59,014 nt of DNA, from positions 1-59,014 of the forward strand of contig CAKZJX010000009.1 in assembly GCA_937120535.1 (NCBI GenBank). Direction: 5' to 3'. The DNA comes from an uncultured Anaerolineae bacterium (GTDB lineage Bacteria > Chloroflexota > Anaerolineae > Anaerolineales > Villigracilaceae). Position numbers and translations under genes: made by a program. This document shows, in pieces, positions 32,925 to 42,804 of the stretch; position 1 is the stretch's first letter, and each line of letters begins with the position of its first letter. The notes under the pieces are model-generated. The model saw only the letters and a list, made by a program, of their open reading frames with translations. It searched no databases and was not told the origin of the DNA.

Positions 32925-34364
32925 TCATGAGCCCAGTTGGCGGATGAGTTCTTGGCGCACAATGTGCGGGTTGGCTTTGCCGGCCGCTTTTTTCATCACT
33001 TGGCCGAAGAGCCAGTTGAACACACCTTCCTTTCCCGATCGGAAGCTTTGCACTTCGTTGGGGAATTCGATCAACGTTTGACGGACGATCTCGGCGATGA
33101 AGTCGGCATCGGAGACTTGTTTCAGCCCACGTGCTTCGACGATCTCGGCGGGCAAACGGCCGCTCTTGGTAATTTCGGCCAGCACCTCGCGCCCGGTTGT
33201 CTGATTGATCTCTCCTTGAACCACGAGGGCAATCACCTCGGCTAAGGCCTGAGGCCGAATGTTGAGTTGGTAGATGTCTGCGTTGCAGGCGTTCATCAGG
33301 GCAAAGAGGTCGCCCAGGATCCAATTGGCAGCTACTTTGGGAGCGATGCCCGGCGGCAGATGGGTCACAGTTTGTTCAAAGTAGTCGGCGATAGCCCGTT
33401 CTTCTATGAGGCGCGCTGCATCTTTGGGGGTGAGGTGGTATTGGGCGATGAAGCGTTGGCGTTTGGCGTTCGGTAGTTCGGGAAGTTCGGCCCGCAGGCG
33501 TTCGAGCCAGGTTTCGTCAATTTTGAGGGGAGGGAGATCGGGCTCGGGGAAGTAGCGATAGTCGGGCGCGTCCTCCTTGCTGCGTTGGGGGTAGGTGTAT
33601 TCACCGGCCTCGTTCCACCCCAGGGTTTCTTGCTCCACCGTGCCGCCGGAGGCCAGGATGCGGCTTTGGCGTTCGATCTCGTAGGCGATGGCCCGCTCGA
33701 GAGCGCGGAAGGAGTTCAGGTTTTTCACTTCGGTTCGGGTGCCTAGCTCGTGGCTGCCGGCAGGCCGCACGGAGACGTTGGCCTCGAAGCGGATCACCCC
33801 CTTTTCCATGTCGCCGCTGTTGACGCCTAGGTAGCGCAGGATGTGTCGTAGGGTTTCGCCGTAGGCCACCGCTTCCTCGGGGGAGTGCATATCGGGCTCA
33901 CTGACGATCTCCAGCAGGGGAACACCGGCCCGGTTGAGGTCCACCAAAGAGCCGTTTGGGATGTGGGTCAGCTTGCCCGTGTCCTCTTCCAGGTGGATGC
34001 GGCGGATGCGGATGGTGCGTTCGCCGGCCGAGGTGTGGATCACCAGTTTGCCTCGTTCGGCCAGGGGCTGTTCGTATTGGGAAATCTGATATCCTTTGGG
34101 GAGATCGGGGTAGAAATAGTTTTTGCGGGCGAAGATGCTGACGCAGTTGATATGGCAGTCTAGGGCCAGCGCAACTTGCAGTCCCATTTCGACCGCACGG
34201 TGGTTGACCACGGGCAGGGTTCCCGGCATGCCGGCGCATATTGGGCACACGGAAATGTTCGGCGGGGCTACCGTGGTATCAACAACGGCGCAACCGCAGA
34301 ACATCTTCGATTGGGTTTGCAGTTCGGCGTGGACTTCCAGTCCGATGACGGCTTCGTAGGGCAT
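32925..34364 (-). CDS. gatB: Aspartyl/glutamyl-tRNA amidotransferase subunit B
   Basis: Subunit of GatCAB, which converts Glu-tRNA(Gln) or Asp-tRNA(Asn) to the amide form. The 479-residue product starts [13 protein letters not shown], has the zinc cysteines (C-x-C in MFCGCAV, and [13 protein letters not shown]), then [23 protein letters not shown] and [10 protein letters not shown], and a C-terminal YqeY-like tail domain (about 330-479). Length is normal. gatA and gatC are not in the window. No clear ribosome binding site precedes the ATG; ssb lies 27 bp upstream. Confidence 0.97.
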   Translation of the reverse strand: MPYEAVIGLEVHAELQTQSKMFCGCAVVDTTVAPPNISVCPICAGMPGTLPVVNHRAVEMGLQVALALDCHINCVSIFARKNYFYPDLPKGYQISQYEQPLAERGKLVIHTSAGERTIRIRRIHLEEDTGKLTHIPNGSLVDLNRAGVPLLEIVSEPDMHSPEEAVAYGETLRHILRYLGVNSGDMEKGVIRFEANVSVRPAGSHELGTRTEVKNLNSFRALERAIAYEIERQSRILASGGTVEQETLGWNEAGEYTYPQRSKEDAPDYRYFPEPDLPPLKIDETWLERLRAELPELPNAKRQRFIAQYHLTPKDAARLIEERAIADYFEQTVTHLPPGIAPKVAANWILGDLFALMNACNADIYQLNIRPQALAEVIALVVQGEINQTTGREVLAEITKSGRLPAEIVEARGLKQVSDADFIAEIVRQTLIEFPNEVQSFRSGKEGVFNWLFGQVMKKAAGKANPHIVRQELIRQLGS

Positions 34365-34391
34365 GTGGCAGATGCCAAGGCAAAAAGGAAG

Positions 34392-34772
34392 TTAGGCTTC
34401 GTATTCTGAGGATTCTTCTTCGATGGCTAGGACGGGTTCCTCGGTAGGTTTGCGATCCAGGAATTGCAGGGTCAGGGCGACGACTTTGGTGTAGTATTTG
34501 GTATCGCCTTTTTCCTCGTAGCGCTCAGTCCTTAGGCGACCTTCAACGTACACCAGGCTACCTTTTTTCAGGTATTCCTGGGCCACTTCTCCGAGGCGTC
34601 CCCAAGCTTCGATGTTGAACCATTCGGTGTATTCCTTGAGCTCCTCACCGGCCCTCCAGCGCTGGGTGACGCCAACCGAGAAGTGACATACTTTTCTGCC
34701 GGAGGGGGTAAAGCGCGTTTCGGGGTCGCGGCCCAGGTAACCAATGAGTTGTACGCGGTTGAGAGCAGGCAT
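34392..34772 (-). CDS. ssb: Single-stranded DNA-binding protein
   Basis: An OB-fold protein of 126 residues that coats single-stranded DNA. It has the family start NRVQLIGYLGRDPETRFTPSG, the core TEWFNIEAWGRLGEVAQEYLKKGSLVYVEGRLRTERYEEKG, and a short acidic tail (EEESSEYEA) that replaces the usual DDDIPF end. The ATG at 34772 has AAGGAGG eight bases upstream; upstream in-frame codons are not needed. The tail lacks a clear terminal Phe, which may weaken partner binding or point to a second, non-replicative SSB paralogue. Confidence 0.93.
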   Translation of the reverse strand: MPALNRVQLIGYLGRDPETRFTPSGRKVCHFSVGVTQRWRAGEELKEYTEWFNIEAWGRLGEVAQEYLKKGSLVYVEGRLRTERYEEKGDTKYYTKVVALTLQFLDRKPTEEPVLAIEEESSEYEA

Positions 34773-35055
34773 GTGAGCATCCTCCTTGGGTAGAGAGATG
34801 AGCAGGAAGCAAGATAGCGCCCTGCCGAGAAACAGAAGGGAGTACGGTCCTAAGTGTAGCGCATCTTGCCGAAAATTCAAAGGGATACTCTGGGAACTAT
34901 CGAAAAGTTGATCCCAGAACCTGCAGAGACGCCCGTGAGAGTCCTGCTAGCTCAGTCCATTCTGCGAGGAGATAGCCTGGCCCTCTGGTCGGCGTAGGAA
35001 AGCTCCGTTGGTTCTGCGAGGCGAGGACATGGTCTAGAGTGGGCGCAAGGCTCTT

Positions 35056-35610
35056 TTATTTTGCCAGCTCCGGCTGAGACAATGGTTGCAGATATTGAGC
35101 GACTTGCTCTGCAAAGAGGGAGGTGATCAGGTCTTCGTGGAATGGCCAGGCATATTCGATGCTCACATCTGGATGCCGCTGACGGGCTTGGATCACCGAA
35201 GCGTAAATCTCATGTTCGGTGTGAGAGTTGCCGCGCAGCAACATGGTCGGTATCACGATCACCCGGCGTGCTCCTTCTTCAACGGCCTGATCGATAGCTT
35301 CGTCTACTGTAGGAGCACAAAACTCGTTGTAGCTTGCGATCACCCGGCAGCCCAGGCGGGCAGCGAGACGTTGGGCTAGATCATCTACAGCGCGCTTGTA
35401 CGGATCGTTTTCCGGAGTACGTGGCCAGCGGATCACTTCTTGGGTCAATCGTTCTCGCCACGAGCGCAGGGGGCGCAGGCGCTCGGCTTTGTTGCCGGCA
35501 AATTCCAGCATCATCAGCAGTCCTACCCGCATAGGAGGATAATCGGTGGGTGGTGCGCCGTGTGCGGCCAATACAACGATGAGATGGTGGGGAAGGGGAT
35601 TCACGGTCAT
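35056..35610 (-). CDS. CbiX/SirB-type sirohydrochlorin chelatase family protein
   Basis: A 184-residue single-domain chelatase-like protein. LAAHGAPP near the start and VIVIPTMLLRGNSHTEHEI are the two CbiX blocks, with metal-binding His in each. Length is above the short archaeal CbiXS (about 130). The reaction, insertion of cobalt or iron into sirohydrochlorin, is the family role; the metal is not predictable. The start ATG has AGGAG three bases upstream, a little close. No corrin or siroheme gene is adjacent. Confidence 0.8.
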   Translation of the reverse strand: MTVNPLPHHLIVVLAAHGAPPTDYPPMRVGLLMMLEFAGNKAERLRPLRSWRERLTQEVIRWPRTPENDPYKRAVDDLAQRLAARLGCRVIASYNEFCAPTVDEAIDQAVEEGARRVIVIPTMLLRGNSHTEHEIYASVIQARQRHPDVSIEYAWPFHEDLITSLFAEQVAQYLQPLSQPELAK

Positions 35611-35750
35611 GCTCTCCTGTACAGTTCATTCGATAGCTGATTAGGATTGGATTATAGTGTGTTGGATGGTTGGGTCAACAGGGTTTGGCCGTTTGCACGA
35701 GTTTCCCTGAGAGGGCAAGCCGTGAGGGACAGAATAGCTTGACTAGGGGG

Positions 35751-37127
35751 TTATGCATCTAGGATGGTGTCCACAGCGGCGATCAGTTCAGAGAGGGTGC
35801 CGACTTTCAGGATCAGGTCGCAGTAGGGAGCGTAGCGGTGCATGTCGCTGTCGCCGGCGCCCCATAGGGCTGGAGGTTCGGGGTTGAGCCAGATAGTGCG
35901 AGCGGCCCGACGGGCGAGGATGGAAAACAAGTCCAAGCGCGGATCGTTGTAGTTGTTGCGTCCATCTCCGACCAGGATCAGGGTGGTTTGGCCGTTTAGG
36001 GTGTCTAGGTAGTCGTCCACGAAGTTTTGCAAAGCGTGGCCAAGGTCGGTGTTGTAGTAGCCGGCCGGCATACGGTGGAGGACGTGAGCCACGGCGGCGT
36101 TGCCGTCGGCGCCGACAAAGTCATTGGAGATGTATTCTAGATGGTCAATGAAAGCGAAGGCGTGGGTCTTGCGGATCTGCCCTTGGAGGGTGAACAGGAA
36201 GGAGAGCATGAGTTCGGAGCAGAAGCGCATGGAAGTGCTGATGTCGCACAGGGCGACGATCTTGGGCTTGCGGGTGCGATCGCGGTGACGGATCAGGATG
36301 GGCACCGATTGGTGTTTCAGGTTGATGCGCAGGGTGGCTTTGGCATCGAGCCGGCCTTGTTTGGCGCGCTTTTGCCGAAGGGCGATGCGGGTTCGCAAGG
36401 CTATCGCTAATCGGTGCACTTCGCGTTGCAGGATCTTTTTCTCGGCGTCAGAGAGGGCCTGAAAGGGACGGTTCATCAATCCATCAATGCTCTCCGGATG
36501 CGGATGTTCGCTCAGGTTTTTAATGATCCGCTCGCCGGCGAAACGACTGAGTTGGCGCGATAAGCTTTGTAGATTCTGCTCGATGCGGGCGCGGATCTGT
36601 TCGATTCGTTGGCGATTCATCCCGATCTCCGCTAAGGCGCGCATCAGCTCTTGCAACGCCCGACGCACTTCGGGGAACGCTAGGGCGCGTTCCATCTGTT
36701 GGGCCATCCACGGCTGATAGCGCAGGTCGTTGACATGATTTAGGCCAACAAGCTTGGCCAGGGCATCTAGTTCTTCTGGGGAAAGGGGCTTGCCCTCCAA
36801 CAGGCGCTGAATCTGGCGGCGTAGGTGGTCGGCCAATTGGCGCAGGGCTTCGGACAGCAGGCGGGCTTCTTCGGGGGTAAGGTCGTCAAGAATGTTATTC
36901 AAGGGCGGCTGGAACCCTGGTCCGAAGAAGAGCGGGAAGAGTTTCTCGAAGATGGGGATATGACGCGCGTCTTTGATCAAGGTGGCTCGCAGGCTCAGTC
37001 GAAAGGTCTCGCGATCTCGGATCCCTATTTTGTCCACGGCCAAGAAGGCCTCGGCACTCTCAGCCAGGCTGATGCGCACCCCAGAAGCTCGTAACGCTGA
37101 GATGAACTGTAAAATGCGGGTTTCCAT
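35751..37127 (-). CDS. VWA domain protein, CoxE-like
   Basis: A 458-residue protein that pairs with the MoxR ATPase encoded just upstream. The C-terminal half (about 265-450) is a von Willebrand A domain with the MIDAS motif D-x-S-x-S in CDISTSMRF, followed by DLGHAL and LVGDGRNNYND. The N-terminal half is helical and charged, as in CoxE-like proteins. MoxR-VWA pairs act as chaperones that mature or insert cofactors into target enzymes; the target here is unknown. It starts 18 bp after the MoxR stop. Confidence 0.85.
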   Translation of the reverse strand: METRILQFISALRASGVRISLAESAEAFLAVDKIGIRDRETFRLSLRATLIKDARHIPIFEKLFPLFFGPGFQPPLNNILDDLTPEEARLLSEALRQLADHLRRQIQRLLEGKPLSPEELDALAKLVGLNHVNDLRYQPWMAQQMERALAFPEVRRALQELMRALAEIGMNRQRIEQIRARIEQNLQSLSRQLSRFAGERIIKNLSEHPHPESIDGLMNRPFQALSDAEKKILQREVHRLAIALRTRIALRQKRAKQGRLDAKATLRINLKHQSVPILIRHRDRTRKPKIVALCDISTSMRFCSELMLSFLFTLQGQIRKTHAFAFIDHLEYISNDFVGADGNAAVAHVLHRMPAGYYNTDLGHALQNFVDDYLDTLNGQTTLILVGDGRNNYNDPRLDLFSILARRAARTIWLNPEPPALWGAGDSDMHRYAPYCDLILKVGTLSELIAAVDTILDA

Positions 37128-37145
37128 GGCTGCCTCGCTTGAGGG

Positions 37146-38102
37146 TCAGTTGCCGGAAAAGGAGTCAAACTCGTCGGGATAGCGTTGTGTGGAGGGCTTG
37201 TAAAGGTGTCGTTTGATTTTGGCTAGGTCGCTCTCGTGTTTCAGGAGCACACTCAGGGTCTGTTCAAGGGTGTCTTGATCGAGGTGATGGGCGTTCAGAG
37301 CAACCAAGGCTTGGGCCCAATCGAGCGTTTCGCTGATGCTGGGGGCCTTGCGTAGGTCGAGTTGACGCAGATGTTGGACGAATTCTACCGCTTGGCGAGC
37401 CAGTTTTTTATCGAGGGCCGGCACTTTGAGGTGAACCACGGCCAGTTCTTCTTCTAAGGAAGGGTAGTCAATAAACAGGTATAAGCATCGCCGTTTGAGG
37501 GCTTCGCTTAGCTCGCGGGTGTTGTTGCTGGTCAGCACCACGAACGGGTGATGTTTGGCCCGCAGCGTGCCCAGTTCGGGGATGGATACCTGGAAATCGC
37601 TGAGGATCTCTAACAAGAAAGCTTCGAATTCGGCATCGGCTCGGTCGATCTCGTCAATGAGCAAGACCACGGGCTGTTCGCTCAGGATGGCACGCAACAG
37701 CGGCCGTGGCAGGAGGAATCGGGTAGAGAAGAAGATGTCTTCTTCCTTGGCCAGGAGATCGGCTGCCTGAGACAGAGTGGCAGCGCGCGACAGGGTTTCG
37801 TTCAATTTGTCTCGCAAGAGTTGGGTGTAGAGCAGTTGTTTGGCGTATTCCCACTCGTAGAGGGCCTTGGTTTCATCTAGCCCTTCATAGCACTGCAGGC
37901 GGATCAGCTCACACTCCATAGCGCCGGCCAGAGCTTTGGCCAATTCGGTCTTGCCTACGCCAGCCGGCCCCTCAACCAGGAGCGGCTTGCCCAAGCTGTG
38001 GGCGAGGTAGGCAATGGTCACGATCTCGTTGCTGGCGATGTACTGCTGTTGAGAAAGGGCACGCTGCAGGGTAGCTACGCTCTGGAAAATGTTTGGGTTC
38101 AT
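37146..38102 (-). CDS. MoxR-family AAA+ ATPase
   Basis: A 318-residue AAA+ protein with Walker A GPAGVGKTELAKALA (about 41-55), the MoxR-type CYEGLDE, Walker B LLIDEIDRADAEFEAFLLEIL, and sensor 1 LTSNNTRELSEALKRRC. It is followed by the VWA gene with an 18-bp gap. MoxR ATPases are chaperones that work with VWA partners. No metabolic target gene lies in the same cluster, unlike the cox and mox loci. Confidence 0.92.
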   Translation of the reverse strand: MNPNIFQSVATLQRALSQQQYIASNEIVTIAYLAHSLGKPLLVEGPAGVGKTELAKALAGAMECELIRLQCYEGLDETKALYEWEYAKQLLYTQLLRDKLNETLSRAATLSQAADLLAKEEDIFFSTRFLLPRPLLRAILSEQPVVLLIDEIDRADAEFEAFLLEILSDFQVSIPELGTLRAKHHPFVVLTSNNTRELSEALKRRCLYLFIDYPSLEEELAVVHLKVPALDKKLARQAVEFVQHLRQLDLRKAPSISETLDWAQALVALNAHHLDQDTLEQTLSVLLKHESDLAKIKRHLYKPSTQRYPDEFDSFSGN

Positions 38103-38445
38103 CGTTATCGCTTCTTTCCACTCGCTTCATCAGAGGAGACATAAGGGCGGTCCTGGTTGCCGGCGCCTTGTCCACGGTTGGAGAACGAGGAGCCGCTTGG
38201 TCCAGGTAGGCATTAATTTAGAGTAGTATACTCCGGTATGGTGGAGGGCGAATTAAGTGGGCATAAGAGTTGGGGGTTGAAAGGGCAGCCAAGAACAGGT
38301 AGAGACGTTTCTTGGCTGTGCTCCCTGCTCGGCGGAGTCTCTGCCGAGCTCGGTTCTGGCCTGCGATAGTCGGCGGGGGTAGGAGGGGCCGGCGGGGCGC
38401 CAGGAGGTCCTTGCAGCGGGAGATTTTATAGTAGAATTTTTTCCT
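38103..38445. other. Divergent intergenic region with two perfect hairpins
   Basis: The 343-bp gap between MoxR (minus) and the ABC exporter (plus) has no gene. Two adjacent hairpins stand out: CAGCCAAGAA/TTCTTGGCTG (38286-38318, 13-nt loop) and GCTCGGC/GCCGAGC (38327-38349, 9-nt loop). AGTATA at 38225-38230 could be a minus-strand -10. Next to the ABC gene, TAGAAT (38432-38437) lies 8 nt before its ATG. The hairpin pair could be part of a structured RNA or operators. Confidence 0.45.
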
Positions 38446-40215
38446 ATGACGTCTTCTGCGCTTGCCGAATTTAGCTTACCTCGCGTCTATCGGGTAAATG
38501 GCGCTGGCCCAGTGCGCTGGATCGCCTCGCATGCCTTGCGCTACTGGCCCCTGTTGATTATTATGCTGATCGGCGCCTACGGCAACGGCGCGCTAGCCGG
38601 CATTGTGCCGGCCTTGGTCGGGCAGGCATTCGACGATATGTTGGCCTCGCCGCCGCGCCTAGAGGTCTTGCTGCCGACGGCGCTGTGGATCGCTGGCTCT
38701 CAGCTGTTGCGGGCTGTGTTGCAATTTGGGCGGAATTTCGGAGCCGAGTTGATCGCCCAACGTTTGGAGCGAGACATCCGTGACGAACTCTATCTGGCCT
38801 TGTTGGGGAAGAGCATGACCTTCCACAACCTGCAGCCGGTGGGGGATACGATGGCCCGCGCCACCAACGACGTGCGCGAGATCAACCTAATGTTCAGCCC
38901 TGGCCTGAACCTGGTGGTCGGTTCCTTCTTCTTCCTGATTGTGCCGCTGATCAACGGGCCTCGCCTCCACCCAAGCTTGGTGCTCGTCCCCGTGTTGTTT
39001 TTGGTTGCCTACTTCGTTGCGCTGCGTCATTATCTACGTGCTCTGTCGCCGGTGACCGACGCCGCACGGGCCACCTTTGGCAAGATGAACGCTCATTTGG
39101 CCGAGACCCTAGATGGGGTGGAGACGGTGAAGAGCGCTGCTCAAGAGCGGAGCGAAATCGAGCGCTTCGTTACCCACGCACGGCAGGTGCGCGATGCCTT
39201 CATTCGTCAGGGCGATTTGGAAGCGCGTTTTGTGCCGATGCTGTTGCTCGGTGTGACGTATGCTGCCGGCCTGTTCCATGCGTTGTGGTTGTATCGCGCC
39301 GGCGCGCTATCGGTGGGAGATGTGGTTGCCTATTTCGGCCTTTTGCGCTTGTTAGAATTCCCGACCTTTGCTTCTACCTTTGCCTACAGTCAGATCTCGC
39401 TGGGGCTCTCCAGCGCACGCCGCATTTTGGACTTGATCCATCGCCAGAATGACTTGGATCAGAACGTTAGCGGCTATGATGGGGAAATGAAGGGCGCCGT
39501 CGAGTTTCGCGAGGTGTGTTTTAATTATCCGACTGCTCAGGGACCGAAGCGCGTCTTGGAAGGGATCACGTTCACCGTGCGACCAGGACAGACGGTAGCC
39601 ATCGTCGGGCAGACGGGTGCCGGCAAAACGACGCTGGTCAAGTTGATCAACCGCATTTATGACGCGTCCAGCGGATCGGTTAAGGTGGATGGGGTGGATG
39701 TGCGCGATTGGAATCTGGCGGCGCTACGGCGGCAGGTTTCGATGATTGAGCAGGATATCTTTCTTTTCTCGCGCACCATTGCAGAAAACATCGCCTTTGG
39801 AAGGCCAGACGCAAGCCGAGAGGAGATCGAGGCGGCCGCTCGAGCAGCTCAAGCCCATGAGTTTATTATGGAGCTAGAACACGGCTACGATACGGTGATC
39901 GGCGAACGGGGGGTTACTCTCTCCGGAGGCCAGCGCCAGCGCATCGCTTTGGCTCGCGCTTTTTTGACCGATCCACGCATTTTGATCTTGGATGACTCGA
40001 CCTCGGCGATTGACTCGGCCACCGAGGATCGAATCCAACGCGCCATCGCCGCGGCCGCTAAGGGGCGTACTACGTTTATCATCACCCACCGCTTGTCGCA
40101 GATTCGCTGGGCCGATCTGATCGTTGTGCTTGGTAAAGGGCGCGTGGTCGCCATCGGCGCCCATGATGAGTTGATGAAAGCTTCGGAGGCGTATGCACGC
40201 CTGTTTCGAGAATGA
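38446..40215 (+). CDS. ABC exporter, fused permease/ATPase
   Basis: A half-size exporter of 589 residues: six-helix membrane domain (about 30-310) then an ATPase domain. Motifs: Walker A GQTGAGKT, Q-loop IEQDIFLFSRTIAENIAFG, signature LSGGQRQRIALARAF, Walker B ILILDDSTSAIDSATE (with Asp where Glu is usual before the D-loop, and ending in ITHRLSQIRWADLI). It would work as a homodimer unless another half is elsewhere. The substrate is unknown (lipid, peptide or drug). TAGAAT lies 8 nt before the ATG and no Shine-Dalgarno sequence is seen. Following genes (FAD oxidoreductase and others) are in the same direction. Confidence 0.9.
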   Translation: MTSSALAEFSLPRVYRVNGAGPVRWIASHALRYWPLLIIMLIGAYGNGALAGIVPALVGQAFDDMLASPPRLEVLLPTALWIAGSQLLRAVLQFGRNFGAELIAQRLERDIRDELYLALLGKSMTFHNLQPVGDTMARATNDVREINLMFSPGLNLVVGSFFFLIVPLINGPRLHPSLVLVPVLFLVAYFVALRHYLRALSPVTDAARATFGKMNAHLAETLDGVETVKSAAQERSEIERFVTHARQVRDAFIRQGDLEARFVPMLLLGVTYAAGLFHALWLYRAGALSVGDVVAYFGLLRLLEFPTFASTFAYSQISLGLSSARRILDLIHRQNDLDQNVSGYDGEMKGAVEFREVCFNYPTAQGPKRVLEGITFTVRPGQTVAIVGQTGAGKTTLVKLINRIYDASSGSVKVDGVDVRDWNLAALRRQVSMIEQDIFLFSRTIAENIAFGRPDASREEIEAAARAAQAHEFIMELEHGYDTVIGERGVTLSGGQRQRIALARAFLTDPRILILDDSTSAIDSATEDRIQRAIAAAAKGRTTFIITHRLSQIRWADLIVVLGKGRVVAIGAHDELMKASEAYARLFRE

Positions 40216-40224
40216 TGGAAATAT

Positions 40225-41526
40225 ATGATGAAAGTTGCTGTGGTTGGAGCAGGCTTTGGAGGTTTGGCAGCTGCGTTTGATCTGGCTCGCGCCGGCCATG
40301 GGGTGACGATTCTTGAGGCGGCCGATTCGGTCGGCGGTTTGGCCAGCGGTTTTCGCGAGCCGCATTGGGAATGGTCGGTGGAGAAGTTCTATCATCACTG
40401 GTTTCAAACCGATCGGGCAATATTGGGCCTGATTCGCGAATTGGGATGGGAAGACAAGGTGTTGTTTCTTCGCCCGTTGACAGTGATGTATCATAACGGG
40501 CGGTTTTATCCGTTTGACTCGATCGTTAAGGCGTTGTTGTTTCCTGGGCTGGGGTTTGGGTTGGATAAGATACGCTTTGGGTTGGTGGGGTTGTATCTGC
40601 GCTTGACCAACCACTGGCAGCCGCTAGAGTCGGTCACCGCTGAGGCGTGGATGAGCCGTTGGGCCGGCCGGCGGGTGTATGAGAGGATGTGGAAGCCGTT
40701 GTTGGTGGGCAAGTTCGGGCCATATGCCTCTCAGGTCAATATGGCATGGTTGTGGGCGCGTTTGAAAGCCCGTACCACACGCTTGGGGACGTTTGAAGGT
40801 GGGTTTCAAGCTTTTGCCGATGCCTTTGCCGATCGTCTACGCGAGATGGGGGTGACGATCCGGCTGGGGGTGGCTGTGCGCCGAATTCGGTCGAACCCGG
40901 CTGGGGGGTTGGTGGTCGAAGCGAGCGAGGGGCAGGAGGCGTTCGATCAGGTGTTGGTCACCATATCTCCGCGGGGACTGGCAGCCATGTGTCCCGATCT
41001 TCCACCGAGTTATCTGCGGGGATTGTTGGCCTTGAAGTCGTTGGGGGCGGTGGTCATGGTGGTCTCGCTCCGAGAGCAGTTGTCGCGGGAGGGATACTAT
41101 TGGTTCAATCTGCCTAAGGAGGCTGGGTTTCCTTTTTTAGCGTTGGTCGAGCACACCAATTTTCTCTCGCCGGCTTATTTTGGGGGCGATCACATTGTCT
41201 ATGCCGGCGATTATCTGGAGCCGGAGCACGAATATTTTTCGCTGAGCGAGGGCGAGCTGTTGGAGCGCTTTTTGCCGGCCTTTTTGCGCATTAACCCGGC
41301 CTTTCGACGGGATTGGATCAAGAAAGTCTGGGTGTTCAAGACAGCCTATGCTCAGCCGGTGCCCATGGCGAATCATTTGCGCGCAATACCGGCAATTCGC
41401 ACGCCCGTGCGTGGGTTGTATTTTGCCTCGATGAGCCAGGTGTATCCGTGGGATCGGGGCACCAATTTTGCAGTTGAGATCGGCCGCCGCGCCGCCGCGC
41501 AAATGTTGGAGAATGAAGCTGAGTAA
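40225..41526 (+). CDS. FAD-dependent NAD(P)-binding oxidoreductase
   Basis: A 433-residue flavoprotein of the amine oxidase/protoporphyrinogen oxidase-like superfamily. It begins VAVVGAGFGGLAAAFDLARAGHGVTILEA, a standard FAD dinucleotide fold, followed by GGLASGF, and ends RGLYFASMSQVYPWDRGTNFAVEIGRRAA, the second FAD-contact motif. This subgroup is often found near glycosyl or lipid genes and also includes UDP-galactopyranose mutase relatives. No specific substrate is claimed. ATG at 40228 is an alternative start. Confidence 0.82.
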   Translation: MMKVAVVGAGFGGLAAAFDLARAGHGVTILEAADSVGGLASGFREPHWEWSVEKFYHHWFQTDRAILGLIRELGWEDKVLFLRPLTVMYHNGRFYPFDSIVKALLFPGLGFGLDKIRFGLVGLYLRLTNHWQPLESVTAEAWMSRWAGRRVYERMWKPLLVGKFGPYASQVNMAWLWARLKARTTRLGTFEGGFQAFADAFADRLREMGVTIRLGVAVRRIRSNPAGGLVVEASEGQEAFDQVLVTISPRGLAAMCPDLPPSYLRGLLALKSLGAVVMVVSLREQLSREGYYWFNLPKEAGFPFLALVEHTNFLSPAYFGGDHIVYAGDYLEPEHEYFSLSEGELLERFLPAFLRINPAFRRDWIKKVWVFKTAYAQPVPMANHLRAIPAIRTPVRGLYFASMSQVYPWDRGTNFAVEIGRRAAAQMLENEAE

Positions 41527-41539
41527 CTAAGGAGCGCTT

Positions 41540-42724
41540 ATGCTGGATGGATTTGTCAAGCCCCGCTATGACGAGGGCGGTTTTGCTTCGCTCCCCGGTC
41601 GGGTTCAACAGGCTCTGCTTTCGGGAAGGTATGATGCAGTGGTGTTCTGTTTGGCCGATGGGTTCGGTTGGCGATTTATTGAGCGTTTCCAGTATGAGCC
41701 GTTTTTGCGGCGCCTGTTTGCGCTGGGAAGGTTAGATCGGTTGACGTCGCAGTTTCCCTCCACCACGTCGGTTCACGTGACCACCATTCATACGGGACTG
41801 ACGGTCGGGGAACATGGGGTTCTGGAGTGGTTTTACTACGAGCCGCTGTTGGACCGGTTGATTGCCCCGCTGCTGTTTTCGTATGCCGGCGATAAGGAGC
41901 GGAATACGTTGCGGTCGCACATCTCGCCGCGGCGCCTGTTGCCGGCAAGTAGGCTATATGCGGCCTGGCGTCGGCAGGGGATCGATGCCCATGTGTTCGG
42001 GTCTCGAGATCATACGCCGTCCACCTATTCGAAGGCGGTGATGTATGGGGCGTTGCTGCATCCGTTCAAGACGCTTAGCGAAGCGTTGATCAACATCGGG
42101 TTGCTGCTGGAGAGCGCTTCTCGACCGCTGTATGTGCATTTGTACGCTGGCGATATGGATGGGATTTGTCATACTTATGGTCCGACAGCGCCTCAAACCG
42201 AAGCAGAATTTCAAACGTTCTTGTTGCTCTTGGAACACTTTTTTACCCGTTTGGCGCCGGCCCGAAAGCGGGTATTGTTCTTATTTACGGCGGATCACGG
42301 CGCAGTGGAGGTCGATCCGAAAACCACGATCTATCTGAACATCGATCCGCAGTTTCAAGGGGTGGAACGATTCTTGCGAACCAACCACCGCGGCATGCCT
42401 CTCGTCCCGGCCGGGTCGCCGCGGGATATGTTTTTGTACATCAAAGAAGGGTTGGTAGATGAGGCTCAGGCGTTTTTGGCCGAGCGACTGGCGGGTCGAG
42501 CAGAGGTGGTGAAGGTGGATACGCTGATTGCCGAGGGGTATTTTGGTCCAACGCTGACTTCAACGTTTCGCGAGCGGGCCGGTGACCTGGTGATCTTGCC
42601 CCGAGCGGGCGAGTCGGTGTGGTGGTATGTCCGGGATAAGTTTGTGCAGAAGTATTATGGCCATCACGGGGGGTTGACGCCGGAAGAGATGGAGATCGGG
42701 CTGTTCACCTGCGAGTGGGAATAG
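41540..42724 (+). CDS. Alkaline phosphatase superfamily phosphodiesterase/pyrophosphatase
   Basis: A 394-residue metal hydrolase of the nucleotide pyrophosphatase type. Metal ligands expected for the superfamily are visible: the first Asp in FCLADGFGW, a Thr nucleophile in the STTSVHVTTIHTG segment, YAGDMDGICHTYGP and TADHGAVEVD. No signal peptide is visible, so it may be cytoplasmic. The start has AAGGAG five bases upstream and lies 13 bp after the FAD gene. It may handle a phosphorylated sugar or nucleotide derivative. Confidence 0.85.
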   Translation: MLDGFVKPRYDEGGFASLPGRVQQALLSGRYDAVVFCLADGFGWRFIERFQYEPFLRRLFALGRLDRLTSQFPSTTSVHVTTIHTGLTVGEHGVLEWFYYEPLLDRLIAPLLFSYAGDKERNTLRSHISPRRLLPASRLYAAWRRQGIDAHVFGSRDHTPSTYSKAVMYGALLHPFKTLSEALINIGLLLESASRPLYVHLYAGDMDGICHTYGPTAPQTEAEFQTFLLLLEHFFTRLAPARKRVLFLFTADHGAVEVDPKTTIYLNIDPQFQGVERFLRTNHRGMPLVPAGSPRDMFLYIKEGLVDEAQAFLAERLAGRAEVVKVDTLIAEGYFGPTLTSTFRERAGDLVILPRAGESVWWYVRDKFVQKYYGHHGGLTPEEMEIGLFTCEWE

Positions 42725-42804
42725 GTTGTGCTTGCCGCAGGGAAGCCAGGGTGTTGTTTTCGTAAAATGTCGGTCGGTTTGGCCTCTGCTATAATAGTGA
42801 CAGC

